From: Chlamydiota bacterium
GTDB taxonomy: Bacteria > Chlamydiota > Chlamydiia > Chlamydiales > JAAKFR01
Direction: 5' to 3'
Length of the DNA: 39,951 nucleotides
Assembly: GCA_013287335.1 (NCBI GenBank)
Contig: JABDDZ010000010.1
Span: forward strand, 1-39,951
Position numbers and translations under genes: made by a program. A model generated the notes under the pieces. The model saw nothing but the letters and a program-made list of their open reading frames with translations, was not told the origin of the DNA and ran no database searches. Below are positions 24,617 to 34,634 of this stretch, in pieces; positions within the stretch are counted from its first letter, which is position 1; each line of letters begins with the position of its first letter.

Positions 24617-26446
24617 ATGAACCATGCTCAAGCGACTGAAGAAATTTCCCTCCGTTCCCATGTTGATCCGGAAAATACCTGGAACGTTGCAGCTCTCTTT
24701 CCCTCTTCAAAGGAGTGGGAGTCCAGTTTCAATCAGCTCTCTGAAAATAAAGAGCCCCCTTTTTGGCCAACCATTGCAAAATTTAAAGGAAGACTAAAAG
24801 AGGGTCCTGAAAAGGTAAAAGAGCTCCTTTCTCTGATTTTTCAAATCGCAAGGGATGTTGATAAGCTTTATACCTATGCCCATTTGCGCCATGATGAAGA
24901 GGTAACAGTTACAGAAAATAAAGAGGCTTATGAAAAAATATCCTCTTTAGCTCACGCTTTCTCGCAAGAATGTGCCTGGTTTGAACCTGAACTCTTAGCG
25001 CTCCCTCAAACTCTGATTGATAGTTATCTTCAATCTTCAATCCTATTACCATTTCGTTTCCATCTGGAAAAGATCATCCACCTCAAATCTCACACTCTTT
25101 CCAACGACGAGGAAGAACTCCTTGCAAAAGCCGGGAAACTCCTCTCTTCATCAGCTAAAGCCTTCTCCTCGTTAAATAATGCTGACCTAAAGTTTGGGTC
25201 TATTCTCGATGAAACTGGAAAGGAGCACCCTCTTTCCCATGGCTTATATCAACTCTACCTGAGAAAGCCCGATCGGACTCTTAGAGAAAATGCCTTTAAA
25301 CAGATGCAAAATACCTTTGCCGGCTTTGAAAATACTCTTTGCGAGCTCATTCACGGGCAGGTTGAAGCGCATCTATTTGGGGCTAAAGCCCGCAAATATA
25401 AATCCTGCCTCGAGGCAGCTCTTTTCCCTAAAAATATTCCAACAACTGTCTACCACTCTCTCATTGCTGCTGTAAGAAAAGGACTCCCGACACTGCACCG
25501 CTATATCAATCTCCGCAAAAAAGTCCTTAAACTCGATAAGCTGCATCTCTATGATATGTACATTCCTCTTGTGCCAGATGTGGAGATGAAAATTGATTAC
25601 GTTAAAGCTCAAGAGCTTGTAATCGAGTCTGTAGCACCTCTTGGTAAAGAGTATCAGAATCTTTTAAAGAAAGGTCTCGTAAGCGAGCGATGGGTTGATA
25701 GATTTGAAAATAAAAATAAACGTTCCGGGGCTTACTCCAGCGGATGTTATGATAGCTATCCTTATATACTGATGAACTATAGGGGGATTTTGCGGGATGT
25801 TTTTACTCTTGCGCATGAGGCAGGGCACAGCATGCACTCTCTTTTAGCGAATCAAACACAACCCTACCAATCTTCTCACTACCCTATTTTCGTTGCTGAA
25901 GTTGCCTCGACATTTAATGAAGAGCTGCTTATGGATCTTATTCTTAAAGAGGCAACGAGAGCCGAAGAAAAAGCTTTTTTAATCAATGAGAAGCTCGAAG
26001 ACATTAGAGCGACCTTCTTTAGACAAACGATGTTTGCCGAATTTGAATTACAGCTTCACACCTTTGCAGAAGAGGGGGTCCCCTTCACTCCAAAACTCCT
26101 TAAAGAGGTCTATTACAAACTCAATAAAGAATATTTTGGTGAAGGGGCTGAAGTGGATAATGAAATTATGGTTGAATGGGCTCGCATCCCCCATTTCTAC
26201 TATAATTTTTATGTTTATCAATATGCAACGGGACTTGCAGCCTCCCTGTCCTTAGCTGAAAATGTTTTAAAAGGAAAAGAGGGGGCACAAAATGCTTTTC
26301 TCAACTTCCTTAAGGCTGGTGGGAGCCGCTATCCTATAGACCTCCTAAAAATGGCTGGAATCGATATGACCACTACGGCTCCTGTTGAGGCTGCAATCCG
26401 CTCTTTTGAGCAGCTGGTCATTGAACTAGAAGGACTTCTTCGATAA
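24617..26446 (+). CDS. pepF: oligoendopeptidase F (M3B)
   Basis: This 609-aa zinc peptidase has HEAGHSMHSLL (His400, Glu401, His404) and the third ligand Glu in FVAEVASTFNEELL at about residue 428. The N-terminal helical half (ENTWNVAALFPSSKEWESSF; YAHLRHDEEVT) is typical of PepF, which degrades 7-17-residue peptides in the cytoplasm. Substrate-side Tyr residues occur in FYYNFYVYQYATG. It lies just upstream of groESL, as CT112 does. No signal peptide is present. Confidence 0.96.
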   Translation: MNHAQATEEISLRSHVDPENTWNVAALFPSSKEWESSFNQLSENKEPPFWPTIAKFKGRLKEGPEKVKELLSLIFQIARDVDKLYTYAHLRHDEEVTVTENKEAYEKISSLAHAFSQECAWFEPELLALPQTLIDSYLQSSILLPFRFHLEKIIHLKSHTLSNDEEELLAKAGKLLSSSAKAFSSLNNADLKFGSILDETGKEHPLSHGLYQLYLRKPDRTLRENAFKQMQNTFAGFENTLCELIHGQVEAHLFGAKARKYKSCLEAALFPKNIPTTVYHSLIAAVRKGLPTLHRYINLRKKVLKLDKLHLYDMYIPLVPDVEMKIDYVKAQELVIESVAPLGKEYQNLLKKGLVSERWVDRFENKNKRSGAYSSGCYDSYPYILMNYRGILRDVFTLAHEAGHSMHSLLANQTQPYQSSHYPIFVAEVASTFNEELLMDLILKEATRAEEKAFLINEKLEDIRATFFRQTMFAEFELQLHTFAEEGVPFTPKLLKEVYYKLNKEYFGEGAEVDNEIMVEWARIPHFYYNFYVYQYATGLAASLSLAENVLKGKEGAQNAFLNFLKAGGSRYPIDLLKMAGIDMTTTAPVEAAIRSFEQLVIELEGLLR

Positions 26447-26480
26447 TCCTGTATTAGCACTTAAAATTGCGAAGTGCTAA
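26421..26480 (+). promoter_or_regulatory. CIRCE operator (HrcA site) and groES promoter
   Basis: TTAGCACTT-N9-AAGTGCTAA at 26454-26480 is a perfect 9-bp inverted repeat with a 9-nt spacer, differing from the CIRCE consensus only at the inner base of each arm. A likely promoter is TTGAAC (26421-26426) with TAATCC or GATAAT near 26442-26449, which would start transcription in the operator. A second possible pair (TTGTAT at 26489, TATCTT 17 nt on) lies downstream. HrcA repression of groESL is established in Chlamydia. Confidence 0.9.
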
Positions 26481-26563
26481 TTTTTTCCTTGTATAAATAG
26501 TCTCTTTTTGGTATCTTCACTCTTCTTTAGACAAAACTTTCCTTATCCGAAGGAGTAGAAATT

Positions 26564-26872
26564 ATGATAGAACAAGATGTAAAAACAAAACTTAAGCCTA
26601 TTGGAAATCGCATCCTTGCGAAGCGTCTCGACCCTGAAGAGAAAATCAAAGGGGGAATTATTCTTCCCGATACTGCGAAGAAAAAACAAGAGACAGCACA
26701 AGTCATTGCTGTTGGTACAGGTAAAAAAGACAAAAAGGGAGCCCTTATTCCTTTTTCTGTAAAACCTGGTGATAAGATTTTGATGGATAAATATTCAGGT
26801 CAGGAAGTGACAATTGACGGAGATGAGTTTGTGATTCTCCGAGCGGACGATATCATCGCGATTGTTGAATAA
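26564..26872 (+). CDS. groES: GroES co-chaperonin
   Basis: This 102-aa protein has KPIGNRILAKRLDPEEKIKG, IILPDTAKKKQE (mobile loop that docks on GroEL), and the barrel strands VKPGDKILMDKYSGQEV with DGDEFVILRADDIIAIVE. It caps the GroEL folding chamber. It is preceded by CIRCE and by GAAGGAG at a good distance, and is followed by groEL 18 nt later with its own AGGAG site. Confidence 0.97.
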   Translation: MIEQDVKTKLKPIGNRILAKRLDPEEKIKGGIILPDTAKKKQETAQVIAVGTGKKDKKGALIPFSVKPGDKILMDKYSGQEVTIDGDEFVILRADDIIAIVE

Positions 26873-26878
26873 TTTTAG

Positions 26879-28516
<1,638 letters not shown>

Positions 28517-28543
28517 TCGATTTTAAAAGATTGATAATTTTAG

Positions 28544-28573
28544 CGAGCATGGTCAGATGGCCATGCTCGTTTT
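28544..28573 (+). terminator. Rho-independent terminator of groESL
   Basis: CGAGCATGG and CCATGCTCG form a perfect 9-bp stem with an 8-nt loop, followed by TTTT, 28 nt after the groEL stop. Confidence 0.88.
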
Positions 28574-28591
28574 GTATAATGAGGGGTTAAA

Positions 28592-29326
28592 ATGTTTCGA
28601 TTAATACGTTTACTCATTATTGGAGCTTTTTTTGTAGCTGCCCTAATATGGTTTGGGCGCGTTACAATTGCCGAACATCTTCTTTCTAAAAAACTTAGCA
28701 TGGATGTAAAAATAGAATCGGTCAAACTCGGCTGGAGGGAGATCACTTTTTGCAACCTGCATCTATCTAATCCCCTGCAAGCCCATGCTCTTGATGCCTT
28801 TACAGCTGAATCGATCTCAATTTTTGTCCATCCCTTAGAGTTAATTTCTAAAAGAGTCCACATAGATCAAGTGAAAGTTGTTAACCCGACCTGCTATCTC
28901 GAGCTTTATAATTCATCGGGATCTGATAACAATTGGGTGCACATTCTCAATCATATGCCAATAGCAACACAGGGAACCAAACATTTTGTTATTGATAAGT
29001 TGCAAGTGACTAACCTCTCTTTTAAAGCGATCCGTCCAAAAGGAAAAGCTCTTTCTTTGCCCCCCCTTCCCTATTTAGAGTTTGAACATTTGGGTGAATC
29101 TGGCTCTCTTTCACTCTCCTCTCTTTCTAAGTCGATCTTTGAACTTTTCCTTTCTTCCCTTACTTCCAAAAAGCACTTTGGCGCCCTCTTAGACCATGTT
29201 CATCTTCTTCCCAAGGATCTAACTTCCTCGTACGAAAAAAACTACCTCAAAGATGGATTCAATGCAATCAAGCGCAAGACGCAAGAGAGCATCGAAGATT
29301 TCATCTCTTCGATCACTGAAGATTAA
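28592..29326 (+). CDS. AsmA/DUF748-like membrane protein (CT109-like position)
   Basis: This 244-aa protein has an N-terminal membrane helix (LIRLLIIGAFFVAALIWFG), then strand-turn repeats of the kind seen in AsmA/YhdP-type proteins: KIESVKLGWREITFCNLHLS, ISIFVHPLELISKRVHIDQV, VIDKLQVTNLSF. A helical C-terminus follows. AsmA-like proteins are linked to lipid transport across the envelope. This short version would be an anchored periplasmic protein. It corresponds in place to CT109, next to groEL. The assignment is by pattern and moderate. Confidence 0.65.
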   Translation: MFRLIRLLIIGAFFVAALIWFGRVTIAEHLLSKKLSMDVKIESVKLGWREITFCNLHLSNPLQAHALDAFTAESISIFVHPLELISKRVHIDQVKVVNPTCYLELYNSSGSDNNWVHILNHMPIATQGTKHFVIDKLQVTNLSFKAIRPKGKALSLPPLPYLEFEHLGESGSLSLSSLSKSIFELFLSSLTSKKHFGALLDHVHLLPKDLTSSYEKNYLKDGFNAIKRKTQESIEDFISSITED

Positions 29327-29372
29327 TTCAGCTTGGTTTTTTTTTCCGAATCTCATAATATTACGCTTCTAT

Positions 29373-29444
29373 TCCGGATTAGCTCAGTGGTAGAGCAGTG
29401 GACTGTTAATCCATTGGTCGTAGGTTCGAATCCTCCATCCGGAG
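29373..29444 (+). tRNA. tRNA-Asn (GTT)
   Basis: A 72-nt cloverleaf: acceptor TCCGGAT/ATCCGGA with discriminator G, D-arm GCTC-AGTGGTA-GAGC, anticodon stem GTGGA/TCCAT with loop CTGTTAA (anticodon GTT), and T-arm GTAGG-TTCGAAT-CCTCC. The second T-stem pair is a T-C mismatch. CCA is not encoded. Confidence 0.95.
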
Positions 29445-29465
29445 TTCCCTTTATTTCAGTTCTTT

Positions 29466-29870
29466 ATGTCCCTTCTGAACCTCTCAGCGCTCACTAAACT
29501 TGAATTGCAAACGCGTAAAAGATGGAAAATTATTTTCCTTCTCTTCAACACTACTGCTGTTTTTTTATCCTTGCATCTCTGGCAACTATAATCTTTTCAG
29601 AAGAAATATTTGACTCTTCTTGGTTTTTTACTTTTGTCATCCACAGTTTTCTATTATCTGAATTGGAAACTGCGTAAAATTAACCAAAAACTCCAACTTA
29701 ATGCACATTATCCAGAAGAATACACCCTGCAGGCCCTCATTCTTTCAAATGGGTCTACCCGCAATGAACTTGATGCTCACTATTCATTCCTTATTCAACA
29801 ATGGCCTCAATTTGAAAGGCATACCACCCGCCTCTATAAAGAGCAACTCTCCTCCCAAAAATTTTCATAA
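29466..29870 (+). pseudogene. two-TM protein gene interrupted by an in-frame TAA
   Basis: An ATG at 29466 opens a frame (MSLLNLSALTKLELQTRKRW, then IIFLLFNTTAVFLSLHLWQL) that meets TAA at 29589-29591. The same frame continues without another stop to 29870, with a second helix (LTLLGFLLLSSTVFYYLNW) and a helical tail (KLRKINQKLQLN onward). Read through, it is one protein of about 134 residues with two helices. Either it is broken by a nonsense change, or it is two small genes (the second from a TTG at 29610). No family is recognised. Confidence 0.5.
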
Positions 29871-29967
29871 AGCAACTTACCCAAACTTACTCATTCAAAT
29901 TTTCTCGAAAAAATATCTACTTCCCTCTATTCTTCGACAATTAAGTTCTCTAATCATTGGATGTAAT

Positions 29968-30327
29968 ATGTATTCCATTAGACTAATCACAGCCACATTG
30001 TTCGTAGCCTTGATGATGCTTATAAGCTCCCCTGCAAATGCAGAATTGAAGTATCAACAAGACTTGACGTTTACTACTTGGGAATCACAGGAGAAAGTGG
30101 AGGAACAAGTTAGGGAATTCTGCAACGCCGCGGCTGGAGATCCAGATATTAAGATAATTGGCGTCAAGTTTGAGCAAAAAAAATACAAGAAAACGATTAC
30201 CTATAATGCAATCATGACATGTTATGTTTCTAAAATTGATCAAGATTTTATACGAATCAGCGGCAAAGTATTTCAACAAAAAAATGGTCTTGCCGACAAT
30301 GCCAGCGCTACCACTCCACCCAACTAG
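29968..30327 (+). CDS. small secreted protein, unknown
   Basis: This 119-aa protein has a clear signal peptide (MYSIRLITATLFVALMMLIS, cut after SPANA) and a mature part of about 94 residues. That part contains two Cys (EFCNAA, MTCYVS) that could form a disulfide, and a strand-rich middle (IKIIGVKFEQKKYKKTITY). No family is recognised. The frame extends upstream to 29701, but only the ATG at 29968 gives a sensible N-terminus. The ribosome site is weak (GGATG). It lies in the accessory region after the tRNA. Confidence 0.6.
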   Translation: MYSIRLITATLFVALMMLISSPANAELKYQQDLTFTTWESQEKVEEQVREFCNAAAGDPDIKIIGVKFEQKKYKKTITYNAIMTCYVSKIDQDFIRISGKVFQQKNGLADNASATTPPN

Positions 30328-30662
30328 CTAGCCTCAAAGCACTGTTTAGCCGATGGTTTAAATTACTTATATGGTACCTGTTCTTTTATTCGTTGGTACC
30401 TTGTTCATTTCTGAGATTGCTCTTCCTCTATTTCTGCCAACCAAGAGCGCCCAAGTCAGTCGATCCGAGGATACCTTGTCCTCAACATCACTTTAGAAAA
30501 GTAGCTGCGTCATTTTTGTCGGCGCCGCCACTGGCAAGATGCTGTGAGGCCGGCTGGGCGGCTGGCCGGCTCGCCGGCGGACCGGGCACCAAAAAAAGCC
30601 TAACAGAGCCACGAAGCGATAAATAGATGGTAAAATAATGTTTAAAATGTATCTTTGGAAAT
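30328..30662. other. intergenic region with a GC-rich patch, no gene seen
   Basis: In 335 bp the only convincing feature is a sharply GC-rich stretch (about 30516-30590), with GCCGGC at 30549, 30565 and 30573; the last two form a 2-nt-loop hairpin. Possible small frames (for example a 42-codon one from 30371) lack ribosome sites and family likeness. It may be the end of a lost mobile element. Confidence 0.5.
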
Positions 30663-31646
30663 ATGCACAACTTCAAAGACGAAATTTCAGAATTCAAAAA
30701 ACCTGAGCTATTAGCTTCAATTGTGAAGCGCTTAGGAAATCCTGAATCCACCTCATTGCTTCATTCTCCCTGTAATGTTTTCCAGATCCCTCAAGTCGAT
30801 GGAGCGATCGGCTATCATCTGATTGGAAATTGTGCCGTAGTTATTGGAGATCCAATTTGTTTACCACAAGATATTGCAGAACTTACAAAAGCCTTTCATC
30901 TTTATTGCCAAGAATGCAATTTGACAACCATCTATCTTTTGGCTTGTCATGATTTTGCCCATTGGGCAATTAACAATGGTTGCCGTACATTAATAGAAAT
31001 AGGTTCAGAATTAAGTATCAATCCAACCAATTATCGAAAAGCACACAAATTGCGATGGAGTATCAATCAATCTATCAAACATGGAGTTCATGTCAAAGAA
31101 AACATAGATTTTGACCCCTCATTAGAAAATCAATTGAAAAAAACCATCCATACTTGGTCGAAACAAAGGCGTGGACCACAAATGCATTTAGGCAACATCA
31201 ATTTTTTTAATAGTGATGACGAAAAAAGAATCTTTTATGCACAGCAAAAAGATAAAATTATCGGCCTTTTAATACTTACCCCGGTTGATCGCTATCAAGG
31301 ATGGGTTATGAGCTCTTGTTTAGCTATTTTAGATGCTCCGTCAGGAACGACAGAACATCTAATATGTTCTACCTGCGATACTTTAGCGAATGAAAATTGC
31401 CAATTTTTTTGCCTAGGAATCGTTTCTGGAACTCAGTCAGGTGAGGCTGTTGGCTTAAGCCCTTTTGGCAGAACCTTGGCCGACTTTATTTTTAAGGCCA
31501 CAAGATGGTTGTTTAAACTCGATGCAAAGGCGATTTATCTAAACAAATATCATCCTTATTTACGTTCTACTTTTTTATTGTGCAGAGGTAAGTTAAAAAT
31601 TACTGAATTGCTTGCGATTAAACATGTATTAAATGTGAAACTATGA
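30663..31646 (+). CDS. DUF2156 (MprF C-terminal-like) transferase
   Basis: This 327-aa soluble protein looks like the GNAT-fold C-terminal domain of MprF-type phosphatidylglycerol lysyltransferases. GYHLIGNCAVVIGDPICLP matches the FxxxGxxAVVxGDPxx block. KLRWSINQSIKHGVHVKE is the basic helix. MSSCLAILDAPSGTTEHLIC resembles the RRxxxAPxGTxD segment, and FCLGIVSGTQSG stands where LGLAPLS is usual. The membrane flippase half of MprF is absent. It opens a four-gene operon with ATGA overlap to the permease. It may add an aminoacyl or acyl group to a lipid or other carrier; the substrate is unknown. Confidence 0.7.
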   Translation: MHNFKDEISEFKKPELLASIVKRLGNPESTSLLHSPCNVFQIPQVDGAIGYHLIGNCAVVIGDPICLPQDIAELTKAFHLYCQECNLTTIYLLACHDFAHWAINNGCRTLIEIGSELSINPTNYRKAHKLRWSINQSIKHGVHVKENIDFDPSLENQLKKTIHTWSKQRRGPQMHLGNINFFNSDDEKRIFYAQQKDKIIGLLILTPVDRYQGWVMSSCLAILDAPSGTTEHLICSTCDTLANENCQFFCLGIVSGTQSGEAVGLSPFGRTLADFIFKATRWLFKLDAKAIYLNKYHPYLRSTFLLCRGKLKITELLAIKHVLNVKL

Positions 31647-32788
31647 TAGCAACCTCCTTCAAAATGTTGGTCGGCAATAGAGCTGCTTTTATTGGAATGA
31701 TCTTTGGCATTTTTCTTGCCATCTTATTGATTTCACAACAATCAGCAATCTATTTAGGTCTGATATCTCGCTCCTATCGTATCGTCACAAATATTTCATT
31801 ACCTGATATTTGGGTTATTGATCCAGCGACAAAAGGAGAGGATCTCATCCGTTCCATGCCAAGAGATTATCTTCAATACATCAGAAGCACCCCTAACATC
31901 GAATGGGCAGTTCCTGTGAATTATCTACTCCTGCCGCTCAAAACGACTTCTGGCAAATATAATGTTGCAGAAGTGTACGGGATCGATGACCAAACTTTGA
32001 TAGGAATACCTAAATTATTAAAAGGCAATATTGAGGATTTATATCGCAAGGGAGCAGTTATTATTGACTCTAATTCTGCTGAAAATCTCTTGGCTACAAT
32101 TTCGGCCGATGGAAAAAAGATTCCTTTGAAAATTGGAGATGAATTAGAAATCAATGACTCACGCGCAGTTATTGTTGGAATCGGTAAAATCACCCCTGGA
32201 TTTTTTCCTCAACCCATTATTTTTGCTACATCCAGCCAAGTTCAACAATTTAGTGGATCAAGCCGCATACAATATATTGCAGCGAAAGCGCGAAAAAATG
32301 CTGATATAAACCAAATTCTCAAACACATAAATTCCAATAAAAATGTCTTGGGACTAACAAAAGAACAGCTGGAATCCAGAATTGCTAACCACTTTTTAAG
32401 GACGGGAATTTTTATTAATTATGGAATTTCGGTGCTCTTAGGAATGATCATCGGATTTTCAATTGCGGGACAAATTTTCTATATTATGACTATCCAAAAT
32501 CTCGGTTATTACGCCCTGATCAAAGCTCTAGGCGGCACAAAAAAAATGATTCTTAAGATGATTTTATTTCAAGCTCTTCTAGTGGGAATCATTGGTTATA
32601 TTTTAGGAACAGCAGTGACTTTGCTTTGGGGATTTGCCATCAAAAACACGACGTTGACATTTGAGTTTCCAGGAACGCTGCTTCTCTTTACAGGATCCCT
32701 CGCTGTTATTATATGCGCGTTTATTGCCTTTTTAAGCATAAAAAAAGTTTTTAAAATAGATCCTCATACATTAATGACAGGCCTATGA
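31643..32788 (+). CDS. FtsX/DevC-like ABC permease
   Basis: This 381-aa protein has the MacB/FtsX layout. TM1 (AAFIGMIFGIFLAILLI) is followed by a periplasmic domain of about 220 residues (DIWVIDPATKGEDLIRSMPR; EVYGIDDQTLIGIPKLLKG). Three helices complete it (SVLLGMIIGFSIAGQIFYIM; LLVGIIGYILGTAVTLLWG; LLLFTGSLAVIICAFIAFLS). The cytoplasmic loop IKALGGTKKMILKMI is the ATPase contact. The overall look is closest to DevC of cyanobacterial DevBCA glycolipid exporters. It overlaps both neighbours by 4 bp (ATGA). Confidence 0.82.
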   Translation: MIATSFKMLVGNRAAFIGMIFGIFLAILLISQQSAIYLGLISRSYRIVTNISLPDIWVIDPATKGEDLIRSMPRDYLQYIRSTPNIEWAVPVNYLLLPLKTTSGKYNVAEVYGIDDQTLIGIPKLLKGNIEDLYRKGAVIIDSNSAENLLATISADGKKIPLKIGDELEINDSRAVIVGIGKITPGFFPQPIIFATSSQVQQFSGSSRIQYIAAKARKNADINQILKHINSNKNVLGLTKEQLESRIANHFLRTGIFINYGISVLLGMIIGFSIAGQIFYIMTIQNLGYYALIKALGGTKKMILKMILFQALLVGIIGYILGTAVTLLWGFAIKNTTLTFEFPGTLLLFTGSLAVIICAFIAFLSIKKVFKIDPHTLMTGL

Positions 32789-33465
32789 TATCAATTCAAT
32801 GTAAAGACGTTAGAAAATGTTTTATCAATGGCAAAAACAAAACTGAGGCTTTGAGAAGCGTTAACTTAGAAATTCTTGATAAAAAATTAACTCTTTTAGT
32901 GGGTCCATCAGGTTCTGGAAAAACTACCCTATTGTCGATTATAGAAACGATACTTACTCCTGATGAAGGCGATCTTTTTCTTTTAGGACAACATGTAAAC
33001 AAAATGAATGAATTAGAGAAAGCTTACTTTCGCAATAAAAATATAGGCGTTGTTTTTCAAGCTCTGCATCTAATTCCTACATTGACTGTGTTAGAAAATG
33101 TGATCTTACCTTTGATAATCAAAGGAGAAGAAGAAAATAATGCAAAAAAGAAAGGCGCATCCCTTCTTGAACAATTATATATAAAAGAAAAGATGAACTT
33201 ACCCCACACGCAGTTATCCATAGGCGAACAACAAAGAGCTGCTATTGCACGTGCGTTGATTAATGACCCAAAAATCATTCTCTGCGATGAGCCCACAAGT
33301 GCTTTGGATCAAGAAAATGGACATGCAATCATGGCTATTTTGCGTGATCTTGCTTCATCTGACAATCGAACAGTTTTCGTAATCACTCACGATCATCGAA
33401 TTTTTCCTTTTGCTGATCATATTATAAATATTAACGATGGTATAGTCGAGAAAAAAAATGAATAG
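32785..33465 (+). CDS. ABC ATPase, DevA/LolD/MacB type
   Basis: This 226-aa ATPase has Walker A GPSGSGKTT, Q-loop GVVFQALHLIP, signature LSIGEQQRAAIARAL, Walker B IILCDEPTSALD and switch VITHD. This is the subfamily that drives MacB, LolCDE and DevC mechanotransmission exporters. The 4-bp overlap with the permease and 8-bp overlap with the fusion-protein gene make the three a single unit. Confidence 0.93.
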   Translation: MISIQCKDVRKCFINGKNKTEALRSVNLEILDKKLTLLVGPSGSGKTTLLSIIETILTPDEGDLFLLGQHVNKMNELEKAYFRNKNIGVVFQALHLIPTLTVLENVILPLIIKGEEENNAKKKGASLLEQLYIKEKMNLPHTQLSIGEQQRAAIARALINDPKIILCDEPTSALDQENGHAIMAILRDLASSDNRTVFVITHDHRIFPFADHIININDGIVEKKNE

Positions 33466-34558
33466 AAAATACGTATATTTTATCTGGGCGTTCGCTTTTT
33501 TGAGTTTATTTCTTATTTTATTTTTTTTTATTGGAAACAAACCTCAACAACTACAAGCAACCGAAGATGTGCAAGTAGAAAACCCTCCCTTTCTTACTTA
33601 TATTACTGCATCAGGCATTGTGGAACCAGCATCTGGTAATATTATTATCAGTCCCCCTTTTAATCGTATTATTGAAAAAATCAATGTCTCAGTAAATGAT
33701 CAAGTAAAGAAGGGAACTATCCTTTTTCAACTATATAATCAAGATCTGAGAACCAATCTAAAAATCAAACAGAAAAAATATGAAGAAAGTTTATCAAATT
33801 TTCATAAACTGAAAGCATTCCCTCGAGAAGAAGATCTTATCATTGCGCAAGAAACTCTAAATAAAGCTCAAGCAATATTTGATGAATCAACAACAGAATA
33901 TTGTATGGATAGTTGCCGAGCAAGAACCAAAGAAGAACATTGTATACGTTTATATAAGTATCGGCAAGCTGAAGCCGACTTTCAAATAGCGCAAGCTCAA
34001 TTTAAAAAAGTTAAATCTGGCACATGGCAACCCGAGTTAAAAATTGCGCAAGATGCAGTCGAGCAAGCCAAAGCAGATGTTGAAGCCATGGAAGCAGAAA
34101 TTGAGCAGACTAATATTAAATCTCCCATCGATGGAACTGTTTTACAGATCAAAATCCGCGAAGGCGAAACTTCTGATCAAAGTAAAACAGCCATCATTTT
34201 AGGAAATGTTAGTGAACTTAACTTAAGAGTAGGCATTGATCAATTCAATGAACTGAGATTTCATCCAAATTGTCCCGCAGTGGCTTTTAAACAAGGAGAT
34301 ATCACGATGGAATTTCCACTCAAATTTATCCATATTGAGCCATTTATGGTTTCTAAGAAATATTTAACAAATGAACTCCAGGAGAAAGTGGATACTCAAA
34401 TTTTTGAAATTCTTTACCGCATAGAAAAAAACGATTCTCACTTATTCATTGGAGAACAGATGGATGTTTATATTTATGAAAATAAAGATAATTCAAAGTG
34501 CGCTTGCCTGACCTCCCAGGCGGCTTTTGATCCAGAAACGAATAACTCTGAAAATTAA
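33458..34558 (+). CDS. HlyD/DevB-like membrane fusion protein
   Basis: This 366-aa protein has an N-terminal anchor (YFIWAFAFLSLFLILFFFIG). The lipoyl half-motifs (NRIIEKINVSVNDQVKKGTI and NIKSPIDGTVLQIKIREGE) flank a coiled-coil hairpin, and a beta-barrel with GNVSELNLRVGIDQFNELRF follows. It would bridge the ABC permease to an outer-membrane channel; no TolC gene is in the window. The hairpin contains an odd Cys-bearing insertion (YCMDSCRARTKEEHC). No terminator is evident after it. Confidence 0.88.
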   Translation: MNRKYVYFIWAFAFLSLFLILFFFIGNKPQQLQATEDVQVENPPFLTYITASGIVEPASGNIIISPPFNRIIEKINVSVNDQVKKGTILFQLYNQDLRTNLKIKQKKYEESLSNFHKLKAFPREEDLIIAQETLNKAQAIFDESTTEYCMDSCRARTKEEHCIRLYKYRQAEADFQIAQAQFKKVKSGTWQPELKIAQDAVEQAKADVEAMEAEIEQTNIKSPIDGTVLQIKIREGETSDQSKTAIILGNVSELNLRVGIDQFNELRFHPNCPAVAFKQGDITMEFPLKFIHIEPFMVSKKYLTNELQEKVDTQIFEILYRIEKNDSHLFIGEQMDVYIYENKDNSKCACLTSQAAFDPETNNSEN

Positions 34559-34580
34559 GTCCGATGATTTTTCTAATTGT

Positions 34581-34609
34581 TTGACACAATACTAAACATT
34601 GAGTAAAAA
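34581..34609 (+). promoter_or_regulatory. promoter of the hydrolase/reductase pair
   Basis: A perfect -35 TTGACA (34581-34586), a 17-nt spacer and TAAAAA (34604-34609) precede the GTG start of the hydrolase by 25 nt, with AGGAG in between. Confidence 0.5.
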
Positions 34610-34634
34610 ATAATTTTATTCAAAGGAGATACAA

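Noticed and set aside
30371-30626. Small frames over the GC-rich patch on both strands
   Set aside because: Their composition follows the GC-rich repeats, no ribosome sites are seen, and no family likeness is found.
29373-34634. Integrative element with attachment sites at tRNA-Asn
   Set aside because: No integrase, no repeated tRNA end and no mobilisation gene was found in the window, so only a possible island border is claimed.
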